Positions 1 to 8,028 of a stretch of 42,038 nt of DNA are shown here, piece by piece. Origin of the DNA: an uncultured Ectothiorhodospiraceae bacterium (GTDB lineage Bacteria; Pseudomonadota; Gammaproteobacteria; JAABTG01); contig CALMKJ010000053.1 of the NCBI GenBank assembly GCA_937867305.1, forward strand, positions 1 through 42,038, given 5' to 3'. The notes under the pieces were generated by a model. That model saw only the letters and a program-made list of their open reading frames with translations, was not told the origin of the DNA and ran no database searches. Position 1 is the stretch's first letter, and every line of letters begins with the position of its first letter. Position numbers and translations under genes: made by a program.

Positions 1-54
1 ATGCAGCGGCCTGCAAAGCCGTGTACCTCGGTTCGATTCCGGGCTCAGCCTCCA
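1..54 (+). tRNA. tRNA-Cys (GCA), 5' part outside window
   Basis: This is the 3' part of a tRNA gene. The anticodon stem-loop with anticodon GCA lies near position 12-14, and a T-arm with GGTTCGATTCC follows. The gene ends with discriminator T51 and an encoded CCA at 52-54. U73 as discriminator is the known identity base for cysteinyl-tRNA synthetase. The 5' half lies before the window. With the tRNA-Leu(UAA) just downstream, it resembles the glyW-cysT-leuZ cluster of E. coli, so a tRNA-Gly may lie upstream. Confidence 0.93.
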
Positions 55-131
55 AACCCCGCAGTCCCCCTCGAACCTCGTGAGGCGGCCGGACCTCTCC
101 CGTTGCCCGGGCACGCCCCGTATCTCCAACG

Positions 132-213
132 GCCCGGGTGGCGGAATCGGTAGACGCAAGGGACTTAAAATCCCTCGGCTTCGGCCATGCGGGTTCGAGT
201 CCCGCCCCGGGCA
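132..213 (+). tRNA. tRNA-Leu (UAA)
   Basis: A complete class II tRNA with a long variable arm. The seven-base acceptor strand at 132-138 pairs with 206-212, and A73 is at 213. The anticodon loop reads CTTAAAA with anticodon TAA. The T-arm is GGGTTCGAGTCCC. The variable arm around CTCGGCTTCGG is typical of leucine tRNAs. The bases after 213 are ATC, so CCA is not encoded and must be added by the CCA-adding enzyme, unlike the neighbouring tRNA-Cys. It corresponds to E. coli leuZ by position and anticodon. Confidence 0.95.
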
Positions 214-350
214 ATCAAAGGGTTAGAGACACCGCGGCAGACCCGGGGAATCAGGCTGTCGCAGCCCGCGCCCTCTCCTTGTGCTACGCTTCCGAGCGCG
301 GCAGTTGCAGAAGCATTCCTAGAATCACCTACATACATCAGGAGGGCGGC

Positions 351-1070
351 ATGGACCTTGGCAAGCGAATCGGTGCCGAGTTTATCGGCACGTTCTGGCT
401 GGTTCTCGGCGGCTGTGGGAGCGCGGTGCTCGCGGCGAAGTTCCCGGAGGTGGGGATTGGACTGGTGGGGGTTTCCCTCGCCTTCGGATTGACCGTCCTC
501 AGCGGTGCGTACGCCCTGGGGCACATCTCCGGCGGGCACTTCAACCCCGCGGTGTCGTTCGGGTTGTGGGCTGGCGGGCGCTTCTCCACCGGATACCTCC
601 TGCCATACATCATCGCCCAGGTGCTCGGTGCCATCGCCGCGGCGAGCGTGCTTCACTACATCGCCAGCGGTGCCCCCGGCTTCGACCTGGCCGGAGGGCT
701 CGCATCGAACGGATTTGGCGAGCACTCGCCCGGAAAGTACTCCCTCCAGGCTGGGCTCGTGACCGAGGTCGTGATGACCTTCATGTTCCTCATCGTGATC
801 CTCGGAGTGACGGAGCGCCGTGCCCCGGCGGGCTTTGCGCCGCTCGCCATCGGTCTCGCGCTTACCCTGATCCATCTCATCAGCATCCCGGTGACCAACA
901 CGTCGGTGAACCCCGCGCGCAGCACGGGTCCCGCACTGACGGTGATGCTGGGTGGCGGCGGAGACTGGGCGGTCCAGCAACTCTGGCTGTTCTGGGCGGC
1001 CCCCATCGGCGGGGCCATCCTTGCGGGTATCGTCTATCGCTGGCTGGGTGCCCACGAGGGCGACCGTTAG
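351..1070 (+). CDS. aqpZ: aquaporin Z, water channel
   Basis: A 239-residue inner-membrane channel of the MIP family for rapid passive movement of water. Both half-helix motifs are present: HFNPAVS with N65-P66-A67 and SVNPARS with N187-P188-A189. The selectivity filter expected for AqpZ can be read as F45, H175, T184 and R190, which favours a water channel over a glycerol facilitator. Length is close to E. coli AqpZ (231). The ATG at 351 follows a strong CAGGAGG at 339-345. The reading frame stays open back into the tRNA-Leu gene, but that extension has no plausible start. The gene stands alone between the tRNA cluster and the convergent truC. I see no convincing promoter in 214-338. Confidence 0.95.
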   Translation: MDLGKRIGAEFIGTFWLVLGGCGSAVLAAKFPEVGIGLVGVSLAFGLTVLSGAYALGHISGGHFNPAVSFGLWAGGRFSTGYLLPYIIAQVLGAIAAASVLHYIASGAPGFDLAGGLASNGFGEHSPGKYSLQAGLVTEVVMTFMFLIVILGVTERRAPAGFAPLAIGLALTLIHLISIPVTNTSVNPARSTGPALTVMLGGGGDWAVQQLWLFWAAPIGGAILAGIVYRWLGAHEGDR

Positions 1071-1108
1071 GGACGGGTCGCCTGTCCCGGTCCAGACTCT
1101 CGTCCGGA

Positions 1109-1139
1109 CTCTCCCCCGGGGCACCTCCTCGGGGGAGAG
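1109..1139. terminator. hairpin between convergent aqpZ and truC
   Basis: A nine-base inverted repeat, CTCTCCCCC at 1109-1117 and GGGGGAGAG at 1131-1139, with a 13-nt GC-rich loop, lies between the aqpZ and truC stop codons. There is no T tract on either side, so this is at best a weak bidirectional stop or a 3' end stabiliser. Confidence 0.4.
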
Positions 1140-1167
1140 GGCCGGGCACCCCCGCGAGTGCGGTCCG

Positions 1168-2025
1168 TCAGGCGTCGCCTGGAGGCCCTGCGAGCCAGCG
1201 CTCCGGGACCGCTTCCCCCCAACCGAACCTCCGCATCACCTCCGCGAATTCCCCCGTCAGGGGCGCCGTGATCACCACGGGACAGCCCGTCAGCGGGTGA
1301 GAAAAGCGCAATTCCGCGCAGGCCAACAGCAGGCGCCTGCAGCCGAGGAACTCCTGAAAGAAGCGATTGTGGCGTGCCTTGCCGTAGGTGGCGTCCCCGA
1401 TCAGCGGGTGTGAGATGTGTTTCAGGTGCCTGCGGAGCTGGTGCCGTCGGCCTGTCACCGGCTCGAGCTCGAGCAGCGCGTAGCGCGCGGTCGGATAGCG
1501 GTCGACGGGCGTGTCCAACTCGACGACCGCCAGTCGCCGGTATCGGGTCAGCGCGGGCTGGGCCTCCTCCGTGTCCGCCCGTCCCCCCGACCGCAGGGCA
1601 CCGGGGGAGGGGGGCGGGGCGTGACCCGGCTGCGCGCCCGTCCGTTCAGCCGCGGGCGACCACCGTGACCCTCGGGGCCCCTCCCGTTCATCGGGGCGGC
1701 GCCTGAGGGCGTGGTCGATCTCCCCGGCCTCCGGTGGATGGCCCCGTACGACGCCGAGGTAGGTCTTTCGCACCTCTCGGCCCTCGAACGCTGCGCCCAG
1801 CCTTTGAGCCACCTCGGGCAGGAGCCCGAACAGGAGCACCCCCGAGGTACCCCGGTCGAGGCGGTGCGCCGGGTAGACCCGTTGCCCGATCTGGTCGCGC
1901 ACCTGCTGCACGGCGAACTCCTGCTCCGTGCGGGCGAGGTCGGTGCGGTGCACCAGGAGCCCGGGGGGCTTGTCGACCGCAACCAGGTGCGGGTCTCGGA
2001 AGAGGAGGGTCAGTGCGGCGCACAT
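1168..2025 (-). CDS. truC: tRNA pseudouridine(65) synthase TruC
   Basis: Converts U65 in the T-stem of certain tRNAs to pseudouridine; cytoplasmic. The RluA-family signature HRLDRGTSG at 54-62 carries the catalytic Asp57. TruC-specific blocks are recognisable: RDQIGQ near residue 43, a RYPT..RY block and LELEPVTGRRHQLRRHL in the C-terminal half. At 285 residues it is longer than E. coli TruC (about 260). The excess is a Pro/Gly/Arg-rich insert at roughly residues 111-156, coded by 1558-1695, between two conserved blocks. The ATG at 2025 matches the family N-terminus; its ribosome site is poor (GGGACGAG). It diverges from yjgA across an AT-rich spacer. TruC is preferred over RluA or RluC because it lacks an S4 domain and has the motifs above. 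Confidence 0.9.
   Translation of the reverse strand: MCAALTLLFRDPHLVAVDKPPGLLVHRTDLARTEQEFAVQQVRDQIGQRVYPAHRLDRGTSGVLLFGLLPEVAQRLGAAFEGREVRKTYLGVVRGHPPEAGEIDHALRRRPDEREGPRGSRWSPAAERTGAQPGHAPPPSPGALRSGGRADTEEAQPALTRYRRLAVVELDTPVDRYPTARYALLELEPVTGRRHQLRRHLKHISHPLIGDATYGKARHNRFFQEFLGCRRLLLACAELRFSHPLTGCPVVITAPLTGEFAEVMRRFGWGEAVPERWLAGPPGDA
1596..1619 (+). other. G-quadruplex-type G runs inside truC
   Basis: Four G runs (3, 5, 6 and 4 bases) are separated by loops of 4, 1 and 1 nt on the plus strand. This is the template strand of truC and lies within the truC-specific insert. The run pattern fits the usual four-run quadruplex definition. Whether it folds is not known. Confidence 0.5.
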
Positions 2026-2042
2026 GCGGGGCTCGTCCCGGT

Positions 2043-2104
2043 ATAGTACCCGCGAAAGAATATTCCAGATTTAACATAATATACATTATACGAAAATACT
2101 GGAA
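2043..2104. promoter_or_regulatory. AT-rich divergent control region, truC / yjgA
   Basis: The 90-nt spacer between two divergent genes is the most AT-rich stretch of the window. It holds two nested inverted repeats with nearly the same centre: ATAAT (2076-2080) with ATTAT (2085-2089), and TTCCAG (2063-2068) with CTGGAA (2099-2104). Minus-strand -10-like hexamers for truC are TATAAT at 2085-2090 and TACTAT at 2043-2048; matching -35 boxes are weak. No clear plus-strand pair is seen for yjgA. The symmetric layout would suit a dimeric regulator. Confidence 0.5.
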
Positions 2105-2115
2105 CGAATCTCGCC

Positions 2116-2484
2116 ATGCTCCCGAACAGGAACGCTCTCGCCCCGCGCAACGACCCGCAGGAAGACGACGCGCAGGAAGACGCTGTCGACACTCGCAGCA
2201 AGACACGACGAAAGCGCGACGCCGAGGCCCTGCAGGCGCTGGGTGAGCGCTTGGTGGAATTGAAGCCCTCGCGTCTCGCCCGCGTCCCGCTGGACGAGCG
2301 CCTGCGCGAGGAGATCCTGACGGCCCAGAGAATCCAGGCCCGGGGGGCGCGCCGGCGCCAGTTGCAGCTCATCGGGAGACTCATGCGCTCGGCCGACGCG
2401 GCCGCGATCGCGAACGCGCTGGCCCGCCTGGAGGCCGGCGCCCTAACGGTCAGCGGCGACGCTGCGCCGGGCCCGGGAAAATAA
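2116..2484 (+). CDS. yjgA: YjgA/DarP (DUF615) ribosome-associated protein, C-terminally short
   Basis: The family associates with late 50S ribosomal particles in E. coli. The recognisable part is the N-terminal half: an acidic leader, then KRDAEALQALGERLVEL, PLDERLREEI..AQRI and RRRQLQLIGRLMR, ending in a segment like the E. coli QALDKL helix. E. coli YjgA has 183 residues and this protein 122. After about residue 105 the family pattern stops, and the last residues (ending GPGK) read into DNA that codes for the tatD C-terminus on the other strand, with a 42-nt overlap. The C-terminal half thus appears lost, probably by a deletion that joined yjgA to tatD. It may be a working short form or a decaying gene. 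The ATG at 2116 has only a weak ribosome site. Confidence 0.8.
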   Translation: MLPNRNALAPRNDPQEDDAQEDAVDTRSKTRRKRDAEALQALGERLVELKPSRLARVPLDERLREEILTAQRIQARGARRRQLQLIGRLMRSADAAAIANALARLEAGALTVSGDAAPGPGK

Positions 2485-3243
2485 ACGGAAGAAGTTTTCC
2501 GTGGTCGCCTCGGCCACGGTCTCCAGGGGCTCGCCTCGAAGCCCCGCGATGCGCTCGGCGACGTGGCGGACGTAGGCCGGCTCGTTGGGCTTGCCCCGAT
2601 GGGGCACGGGCGCGAGCCACGGGGCGTCGGTCTCCACCAGCAGTCGGTCCGGGGGAACGCGGCGCGCCACCTCGTGAATCGCGTGGGCGCTGGGGAAGGT
2701 CACGATTCCCGACAAGGAGACGTAGAGGCCCAGCTCGAGAAAGGCCTCGGCGGTGGCCCAGTCCTCGGAAAAGCAGTGCATGACGCCCCCCACTTCCTGC
2801 ACGCGCTCCTCGCGCAGGACACGCAGGGTGTCCGCGGCGGCGTTCCGCGAGTGAATCACCAGGGGCAGCCCTGCCGCCTTCGCGGCGGCGATGTGCCTCC
2901 GGAACCGGTTGCGCTGCCACTCGAGGTCGCCCTCGCTGCGGTAGTAATCCAATCCCGTCTCGCCGATGGCGACCACGCGGGGGTCGCGGGCGAGCTCGGC
3001 CAGGGCTTCGGTGTCCGGGTCCCTCCCCTCGACCTCGTTCGGGTGCACGCCGACCGAGGCGAACACGCCGTCGTAGCGCCCCGCCACGTCGAGCACGGCG
3101 GGCAGGCCCTCGAGGGTGACGCAGGCGCAGAGGATGTGTCGGACACCCTGCCGGCGGGCAGCCGCAAGCACCCCGTCGAGGCTACCCTCGCGGGGCGGGA
3201 TGAGGTCCAGGTGGCAGTGCGAGTCGACCAGATCGACCGACAT
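2443..3243 (-). CDS. tatD: TatD/YcfH-family metal-dependent hydrolase
   Basis: A TIM-barrel metallohydrolase; family members act as 3'-5' DNases and the YcfH branch is often encoded next to holB. Metal ligands are visible at the expected places: H9 and H11 in DSHCHLD, E95 in GETGLDYY, H131 in VIHSRN, H156 in MHCFSED and D206 in ETDAPWLAP. Length (266) is normal. I chose the ATG at 3243 because family members begin a few residues before DSHCHLD and GAGG lies 4 nt upstream. An in-frame ATG at 3270 overlaps the pilZ stop as TAATG and could also be used. It is the last gene of the long minus-strand run and its 3' end overlaps the shortened yjgA. Confidence 0.92.
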   Translation of the reverse strand: MSVDLVDSHCHLDLIPPREGSLDGVLAAARRQGVRHILCACVTLEGLPAVLDVAGRYDGVFASVGVHPNEVEGRDPDTEALAELARDPRVVAIGETGLDYYRSEGDLEWQRNRFRRHIAAAKAAGLPLVIHSRNAAADTLRVLREERVQEVGGVMHCFSEDWATAEAFLELGLYVSLSGIVTFPSAHAIHEVARRVPPDRLLVETDAPWLAPVPHRGKPNEPAYVRHVAERIAGLRGEPLETVAEATTENFFRLFSRARRSVAADR

Positions 3244-3269
3244 GTCCCCTCGGCCTGTATTCCCCTGCA

Positions 3270-3614
3270 TTACATGGTGTGCGTCTGGCGCTCGGACTTC
3301 AGTGCGGCGGCGAGATAGTTCTCGATCTTGCTGCGGGTCTGGCCCTTGTCCAGGTCACTGAACTGGACACCAATGCCCGCGCTGCGCTGCCCCTGGGCAC
3401 CCTTGGGGGTCACCCACACCACCCGTCCGGCCACCGGCAGCCTGTCTTTCTCTTCCATCAACGTGAGGAGCATGAACACCTCGTCTCCCAACCGATAGGG
3501 CTTCGGCGTCGGGATGAAGAGGCCACCGTTCTTGATGAACGGCATGTAGGCGGCGTAGAGGGCGCCCTTGTCCTTGATGGTGAGGGAGAGAATGCCCTGC
3601 TTGGTCCCGTTCAC
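3270..3614 (-). CDS. pilZ: type IV pilus assembly protein PilZ
   Basis: A small cytoplasmic PilZ-fold protein needed for type IV pilus biogenesis in Pseudomonas and Xanthomonas. The 114-residue product carries the group's typical blocks ILSLTIKDKGALYAAYMPF, KNGGLFIPT, LGDEVFMLL and TPKGAQG. No RxxxR or D/NxSxxG cyclic-di-GMP motif is seen, as is usual for pilus-type PilZ, so it should not bind that messenger. The start is a GTG at 3614 preceded by GGAGG with a 7-nt spacer, and it overlaps the holB stop as GTGA, so the two are likely translationally coupled. No other pilus genes are in the window. Confidence 0.93.
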   Translation of the reverse strand: MNGTKQGILSLTIKDKGALYAAYMPFIKNGGLFIPTPKPYRLGDEVFMLLTLMEEKDRLPVAGRVVWVTPKGAQGQRSAGIGVQFSDLDKGQTRSKIENYLAAALKSERQTHTM

Positions 3615-4648
3615 GCGCGTTCCTCCGGAAACCGGGCACCATCGGCGCGCTCGCCCCCTGCGCGTGCCCAGAGCGAGGCGAGCGTATCCAGCACCAACGG
3701 CTGGCTCAGGCTGATCCCCGCGTCGAGGGTCCGCCGGCTGTCGAGGCAGAAGTCCATGATTTCGAATAGTACCCGAATGTCGGCCGCCTTCCCTGGTTTC
3801 GGTCGCACGCCCGCAGGCTTTAGTGCGGCGTCGCCGGCACGGGACTTCGAGGCCCACGCGCGCACGGCGTCTGCGCCGAGGTGCCAGCACCATCGGCACA
3901 CCTCTGCGGCCCCCAGCTTCCCCCAGGATTCCGCCACGGCGACGGGGTCGGCTTGCGAGGCGAGGAGCGCCGAGACCCCCTCCTCCACCTTCCCCATGCC
4001 CTCCAGGGCCTCGCTCCGGGCGACGGCCAGCGCGGCCAGGGGAGCCCCCCCTGACAGTTTCAAGAACCGATCCGCGTCCCCAGGTTCGGAGAGGTGCCCC
4101 ACGAGCCAGCTCTTTGCGACGCCGTGGGGTGGGGCCCGGAAGGAGAGCCTCTGGCAACGGCTGCGCACGGTGGCGGGCAACCGGCTGGGCACGTGACTGA
4201 CCAGCAGCAGGACGCTCTCCCCCTGGGGCTCCTCGAGCGTCTTCAGCAATGCGTTGGCCGCGCTGCGGTTCATCGCCTCGGCGGGGTGGATCAGCACCAC
4301 CTTCCTCCTGCCCATGGCGCTGCGCAGGGCCAGATGGGCCGTGAGCTCCCGGATCGCGTCCACGCGCAGCGGCTTGCCCGCCTCTTCGGGGGTCAATTCG
4401 ACGTAGTCGGGATGAGCCCCCTGCCCCATCATCCGGCAGGACGCACAGGTGCCGCAGGGGGTGTCGGGGGCCCCGGGGCTCGTGCAGAGCAGCGCGTGCG
4501 CGAGCCGTCGCGCGAACGCCTCTTTCCCGAGCCCGGGGGCCCCGGCGAGCAGCACCGCGTGGGGCGTGCGCCCGCTCTCCGCCCAGGCGCGCACCTGACG
4601 CCACTGGGCCTCGTGCCAGGGCAGCGGATGGGCGAAGCTCACAGCCAT
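3611..4648 (-). CDS. holB: DNA polymerase III subunit delta'
   Basis: Part of the clamp-loader complex that places the beta clamp on DNA. The 345-residue protein has a P-loop GAPGLGKE at 36-43, a zinc module with C55, C65, C68 and C71 (C-x9-C-x2-C-x2-C), [11 protein letters not shown], and an SRC motif at 163-165. The P-loop lysine K42 is kept, whereas E. coli delta' has a degraded P-loop. The C-terminal third is the collar domain. The ATG at 4648 lies 10 nt inside the end of tmk and the stop overlaps pilZ, consistent with one operon tmk-holB-pilZ-tatD. Confidence 0.95.
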   Translation of the reverse strand: MAVSFAHPLPWHEAQWRQVRAWAESGRTPHAVLLAGAPGLGKEAFARRLAHALLCTSPGAPDTPCGTCASCRMMGQGAHPDYVELTPEEAGKPLRVDAIRELTAHLALRSAMGRRKVVLIHPAEAMNRSAANALLKTLEEPQGESVLLLVSHVPSRLPATVRSRCQRLSFRAPPHGVAKSWLVGHLSEPGDADRFLKLSGGAPLAALAVARSEALEGMGKVEEGVSALLASQADPVAVAESWGKLGAAEVCRWCWHLGADAVRAWASKSRAGDAALKPAGVRPKPGKAADIRVLFEIMDFCLDSRRTLDAGISLSQPLVLDTLASLWARAGGERADGARFPEERA

Positions 4649-5259
4649 GGCCGCAACGCCCGCTCGACCCGCAGCCGGACCTCGTCCGGTTCGGCATCCG
4701 TGTCGATGACGCGAAAGCGCCCGGGGAAACGCTCGGCCCGGGCGCGATAGGCCGCCTGCACCCGCTCGAAGAACGCCCGCTCCTCCTGCTCGAAGCGGTC
4801 CTCGGCGCCCCGGTGGGCCACCCGGGCGAGCCCGGTGGCGATCGGAAGGTCGAAGAGCAGCGTCAGGTCCGGCTGCAGATCGCCGTGGACCCACCGCTCG
4901 AGGGTGACGATGCGCTCGGCGGGCAGACCCCGCCCACCTCCCTGGTAGGCGTAGGTCGCGTCCGTGAACCGGTCGCAGAGGACCCATTGGCCCGCGTCCA
5001 GCGCCGGGCGGATGACCCGCGCGAGGTGCTCGGCCCGCGCCCCGAAGAGCAGGAGGAGCTCCGCCTCGGGACTCATGGGCCCCAGGTCCGGGCGCAGCAG
5101 GAGCTGCCGGATCCCCTCTCCGAGGGGTGTTCCGCCGGGCTCCCGCGTCAGGAGGACGGTGTGCCCGGCGCTCTGGATGAGGTCGCGGATCGCGGTGAGA
5201 TGGGTGCTCTTTCCCGCGCCCTCGATGCCCTCTACCGTGATGAAGCGTCCCTTCGACAT
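4639..5259 (-). CDS. tmk: thymidylate kinase
   Basis: Phosphorylates dTMP to dTDP in dTTP synthesis; cytoplasmic. The 206-residue protein has the P-loop GIEGAGKST at 11-19, the substrate loop [27 protein letters not shown] and a LID segment with [11 protein letters not shown]. The ATG at 5259 matches the family start (a few residues before [13 protein letters not shown]). The open frame runs on upstream to 5505, but that part lies inside mltG. It starts 16 nt after the mltG stop, in the conserved order mltG-tmk-holB. Confidence 0.96.
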   Translation of the reverse strand: MSKGRFITVEGIEGAGKSTHLTAIRDLIQSAGHTVLLTREPGGTPLGEGIRQLLLRPDLGPMSPEAELLLLFGARAEHLARVIRPALDAGQWVLCDRFTDATYAYQGGGRGLPAERIVTLERWVHGDLQPDLTLLFDLPIATGLARVAHRGAEDRFEQEERAFFERVQAAYRARAERFPGRFRVIDTDAEPDEVRLRVERALRPWL

Positions 5260-5275
5260 GGCCTCGGCGCTGCGC

Positions 5276-6412
5276 TCACGGTGCCCGGGGAGGACGAGAA
5301 GCCTCGCCGGCCGGCGCCGTTGCCCGGGGGGACTGGAATTCCGCCACCGCGCGCCGGTGGGCCTCGTAGGTATCGGAGAAGTGATGGCTGCCGTCGCCGC
5401 GGGACACATAGAACAGTGCCGTCCCCGCCTCCGGTTGGACGGCGGCCTGAAGAGAGGCCCGCCCAGGCATGGCAATCGGAGTCGGCGGCAAACCGACCCG
5501 GACATAGGTGTTGTAGGGCGTGTCGCGGGTGAGGTGCTCCCGCCGCAGGTTGCCGTCGAAGGGTTCCCCGAGACCGTAGATGACCGTCGGGTCCACCTGT
5601 AACGCCATACCCTTGCGCAGCCGGCGCACCAGCACCCCGGCGACCCGGGCCCGCTCCTCGGCGCGTCCGGTCTCCCGCTCGATGATCGATGCGAGGATCA
5701 GCGCTTCGTCCGGGCCCTTCAGATCGAGCGTGGGGCTGCGCCCCGCCCAAGCGCTCGCGAGGGCTGCGTTCATGTCCCGACGGGCACGGCGCAACACCTC
5801 GGCGTCTGTCGCACCCCTGGGGAAATGGTACGTCTCGGGAAGGAAACGGCCCTCGGGATGGACTCCTCGCGCCCCGATACGCTCCATGACGGCCTCCGGC
5901 GAAAGGCCGGCCAGGGTGGCCTTCAGGACCGGGTGCTGCTCGAGGGCATGGCGGACCTGGGCGAAGGTCCAGCCCTCCACGATGGTGAAGGAGTATTGGA
6001 CTACCCGCCCGTCCTGGAGCATCTGCAGCAGGTCGCGGGGGGTGGCCCCCGCAGGAACGCGATACTCACCGGCCTTCAGCCGGGTCGCGGCCCCGGTGAA
6101 GCGTGCGTACAGCGAGAGCCAGTGGGGCCACGGCAGCAGGCCCTGACCCTGGAACTGCCGCGCGAGCCCCTCGACGGTCTGTCCGGCCTGCAGGTCGACC
6201 AGCAGCCCTTCCGGGGGCAGGGGCAGAGGGCGGTCGAGAAACGAGCGCCAGGCGAGCACGTGGGAGCCGACGGCGCCCGCCAGGGTGATCGTGGCGAGAA
6301 GGAAGAGCGTGACCGCGGCGGCGAGGGCCGACCGAACGCGGGAACGGCGCGCCGGCGGCGCCGCCTGGGGCTCAGACGAGACGCCGGAAGACGAGGGTTC
6401 CGTTGGTGCCAC
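5276..6412 (-). CDS. mltG: endolytic peptidoglycan transglycosylase MltG
   Basis: Cuts nascent glycan strands at the inner membrane and is thought to set glycan length. With the proposed start the protein has 378 residues: a short cytoplasmic tail rich in Ser, Pro and Arg, one membrane helix at about 30-50, then a periplasmic YceG domain. The motif [10 protein letters not shown] gives the catalytic Glu245 (E218 in E. coli). [10 protein letters not shown] and QVDPTVIYG are also typical. The start is uncertain: the frame stays open far upstream inside fabF, and I chose the GTG at 6412, which overlaps fabF by 41 nt and has no good ribosome site. In most relatives pabC lies between fabF and mltG; it is missing here. 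Confidence 0.9.
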   Translation of the reverse strand: MAPTEPSSSGVSSEPQAAPPARRSRVRSALAAAVTLFLLATITLAGAVGSHVLAWRSFLDRPLPLPPEGLLVDLQAGQTVEGLARQFQGQGLLPWPHWLSLYARFTGAATRLKAGEYRVPAGATPRDLLQMLQDGRVVQYSFTIVEGWTFAQVRHALEQHPVLKATLAGLSPEAVMERIGARGVHPEGRFLPETYHFPRGATDAEVLRRARRDMNAALASAWAGRSPTLDLKGPDEALILASIIERETGRAEERARVAGVLVRRLRKGMALQVDPTVIYGLGEPFDGNLRREHLTRDTPYNTYVRVGLPPTPIAMPGRASLQAAVQPEAGTALFYVSRGDGSHHFSDTYEAHRRAVAEFQSPRATAPAGEASRPPRAP

Positions 6413-7610
6413 CGAAGCCGAAGGAGTTCGACATGGCGACCTCGATGCGCATGGAGCGGGCCGTGTGGGGCACGTAGTCCAGGTCGCACTCCGGTCCCGG
6501 GTTGTCCAGATTGATGGTCGGGGGCGCGACCTGGTCGCGGATGGCAAGCACGGAGAAGATCGCCTCGACGCCGCCCGCGGCACCGAGCAGGTGACCGGTC
6601 ATGGACTTGGTCGAGCTGACGGCGAGCCGCCGGGCGTGCTCCCCGAACGCGGCCTTCACCGCGCGGGTCTCGGCCAGGTCACCTGCGGGGGTCGAGGTCC
6701 CGTGCGCGTTGATGTAGTCCACGTCGGACGGGGACAGTCTGGCGTCGGCGAGGGCAATCTCCATGCATCGCCTGGCACCCTGCCCGTCCTCCGGCGGCGC
6801 CGTCATGTGGTAGGCGTCGCTGTTCAGGCCGAAGCCCGCCAGCTCGGCGTAGATCCGCGCCCCTCTTGCCGTGGCATGCTCGTAGGACTCCAGGACGACC
6901 ACACCCGCACCGTCCGAGAGGACGAATCCGTCCCGGTCCCGGTCCCAGGGGCGGCTGGCCCGCTCCGGCTCCTCGTTACGGCTCGAGAGCGCCCGCGCGG
7001 CGGCGAACCCCGCGAGACCGAGGGGACAGCTGGCCATCTCGGCACCGCCCGCGATCATCACGTCCACGTCACCGTGGGCGATGAGCCGGCCGGCGTCCCC
7101 GATGTTGTGGGTGCCGCTGGAGCAGGCACTCACGATGCCGTAATTCGGGCCCTTGATTCCGTAGCGGATCGAGAGGTTGCCGGCAATCATGTTGATGATG
7201 TTGCTCGGCACGAAGAAGGGAGAGACCTTCCGCGGCCCGCCATCCAGGAGCGCCTGATAGCCCTTCTCGATCCCGGGCAGCCCCCCGATGCCCGAGCCGA
7301 TGGCGACCCCTACCCGCTCGGCGTTCGCCTCGGTGATCTCCAGCCCCGAGTCCGTGACGGCCTCCACAGCCGCCGCGATGCCGTAGTGGATGAAGGGGTC
7401 CATCTTCTTCACGTCCTTGGGAGGGACGTAACGGCTCGCCTCGAACCCCTTCAGGGTGCCGGCGATCCGAACGGGGAACGCCGACGCGTCGAAATGGGTG
7501 ATGGTGGAAATACCGCTCTTGCCCGCGAGGACGCTCGCCCAGGACTCCGCCACGTTGAGTCCCACCGGCGACACGATGCCAACTCCTGTAACGACGACGC
7601 GTCTGGACAA
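6372..7610 (-). CDS. fabF: beta-ketoacyl-ACP synthase II
   Basis: Condenses malonyl-ACP with acyl-ACP during chain elongation of fatty acids. With a TTG start at 7610 the protein has 412 residues, like E. coli FabF (413), and begins with the expected [16 protein letters not shown]. The catalytic triad is Cys163 in SACSSGTHN, His303 in [10 protein letters not shown] and His340 in [12 protein letters not shown], with Lys335 nearby. The open frame extends to 7766 but that part overlaps acpP. It lies 74 nt after acpP, the usual order. The C-terminal [11 protein letters not shown] is intact. Confidence 0.96.
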   Translation of the reverse strand: MSRRVVVTGVGIVSPVGLNVAESWASVLAGKSGISTITHFDASAFPVRIAGTLKGFEASRYVPPKDVKKMDPFIHYGIAAAVEAVTDSGLEITEANAERVGVAIGSGIGGLPGIEKGYQALLDGGPRKVSPFFVPSNIINMIAGNLSIRYGIKGPNYGIVSACSSGTHNIGDAGRLIAHGDVDVMIAGGAEMASCPLGLAGFAAARALSSRNEEPERASRPWDRDRDGFVLSDGAGVVVLESYEHATARGARIYAELAGFGLNSDAYHMTAPPEDGQGARRCMEIALADARLSPSDVDYINAHGTSTPAGDLAETRAVKAAFGEHARRLAVSSTKSMTGHLLGAAGGVEAIFSVLAIRDQVAPPTINLDNPGPECDLDYVPHTARSMRIEVAMSNSFGFGGTNGTLVFRRLV

Positions 7611-7684
7611 TGTCTGGGTCCCGCAAGAGCAGCCCCCCGGATACGGGGGGCTCGCAGTGGCCAACGCCGGGCGGCGCTTCGGGC

Positions 7685-7927
7685 TCAGCCCAGGTGAGCG
7701 CCGATGTAGTCCGCGGCCTGGCGGACCGTGGTGATCTTCTCCGCCTCTTCGTCCGGGATCTCGCAATTGAACTCTTCTTCGAGAGCCATCACGAGCTCGA
7801 CCGTGTCGAGCGAGTCCGCCCCGAGGTCATCCACGAACGACGAATCCCCCGAGACCTCCTCTTCCTTGACCCCCAACTGCTCGACCACGATCTTCTTGAC
7901 TCGTTCTTCGATCTCGCTGATGTCCAC
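7685..7927 (-). CDS. acpP: acyl carrier protein
   Basis: Carries growing acyl chains on a 4'-phosphopantetheine arm. The 80-residue acidic protein has the attachment motif GADSLDTVE with Ser39. It begins with a GTG at 7927 preceded by GGAGG with a 6-nt spacer; the longer open frame upstream is not needed. It has its own likely promoter just upstream and a 100-nt gap from fabD, which fits the separate high-level expression known for acpP in E. coli. In E. coli and Pseudomonas fabG sits directly before acpP; here fabD does. Confidence 0.97.
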   Translation of the reverse strand: MDISEIEERVKKIVVEQLGVKEEEVSGDSSFVDDLGADSLDTVELVMALEEEFNCEIPDEEAEKITTVRQAADYIGAHLG

Positions 7928-7967
7928 AGCTTTCCTCCGCTGAGCGCTAGCCAATGCAGCGCGCCTT

Positions 7968-7995
7968 AGTGTAGTGGAAAAGACCCCCGTTTCAA
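7968..7995 (-). promoter_or_regulatory. sigma-70-type promoter of acpP
   Basis: On the minus strand TTGAAA (7990-7995) and TACACT (7968-7973) are 16 nt apart: five of six and four of six matches to the -35 and -10 consensus. Transcription would start near 7961, about 35 nt before the acpP GTG. The short palindrome at 8003-8015, between this promoter and the fabD stop, may separate the two genes. Confidence 0.6.
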
Positions 7996-8028
7996 CACGA
8001 CAGCTCCCCGGGAGCGGCTGGCAGGGCA

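Noticed and set aside
3270-3614. PilZ as a cyclic-di-GMP receptor
   Set aside because: The RxxxR and D/NxSxxG binding motifs are absent; this is the pilus-assembly type.
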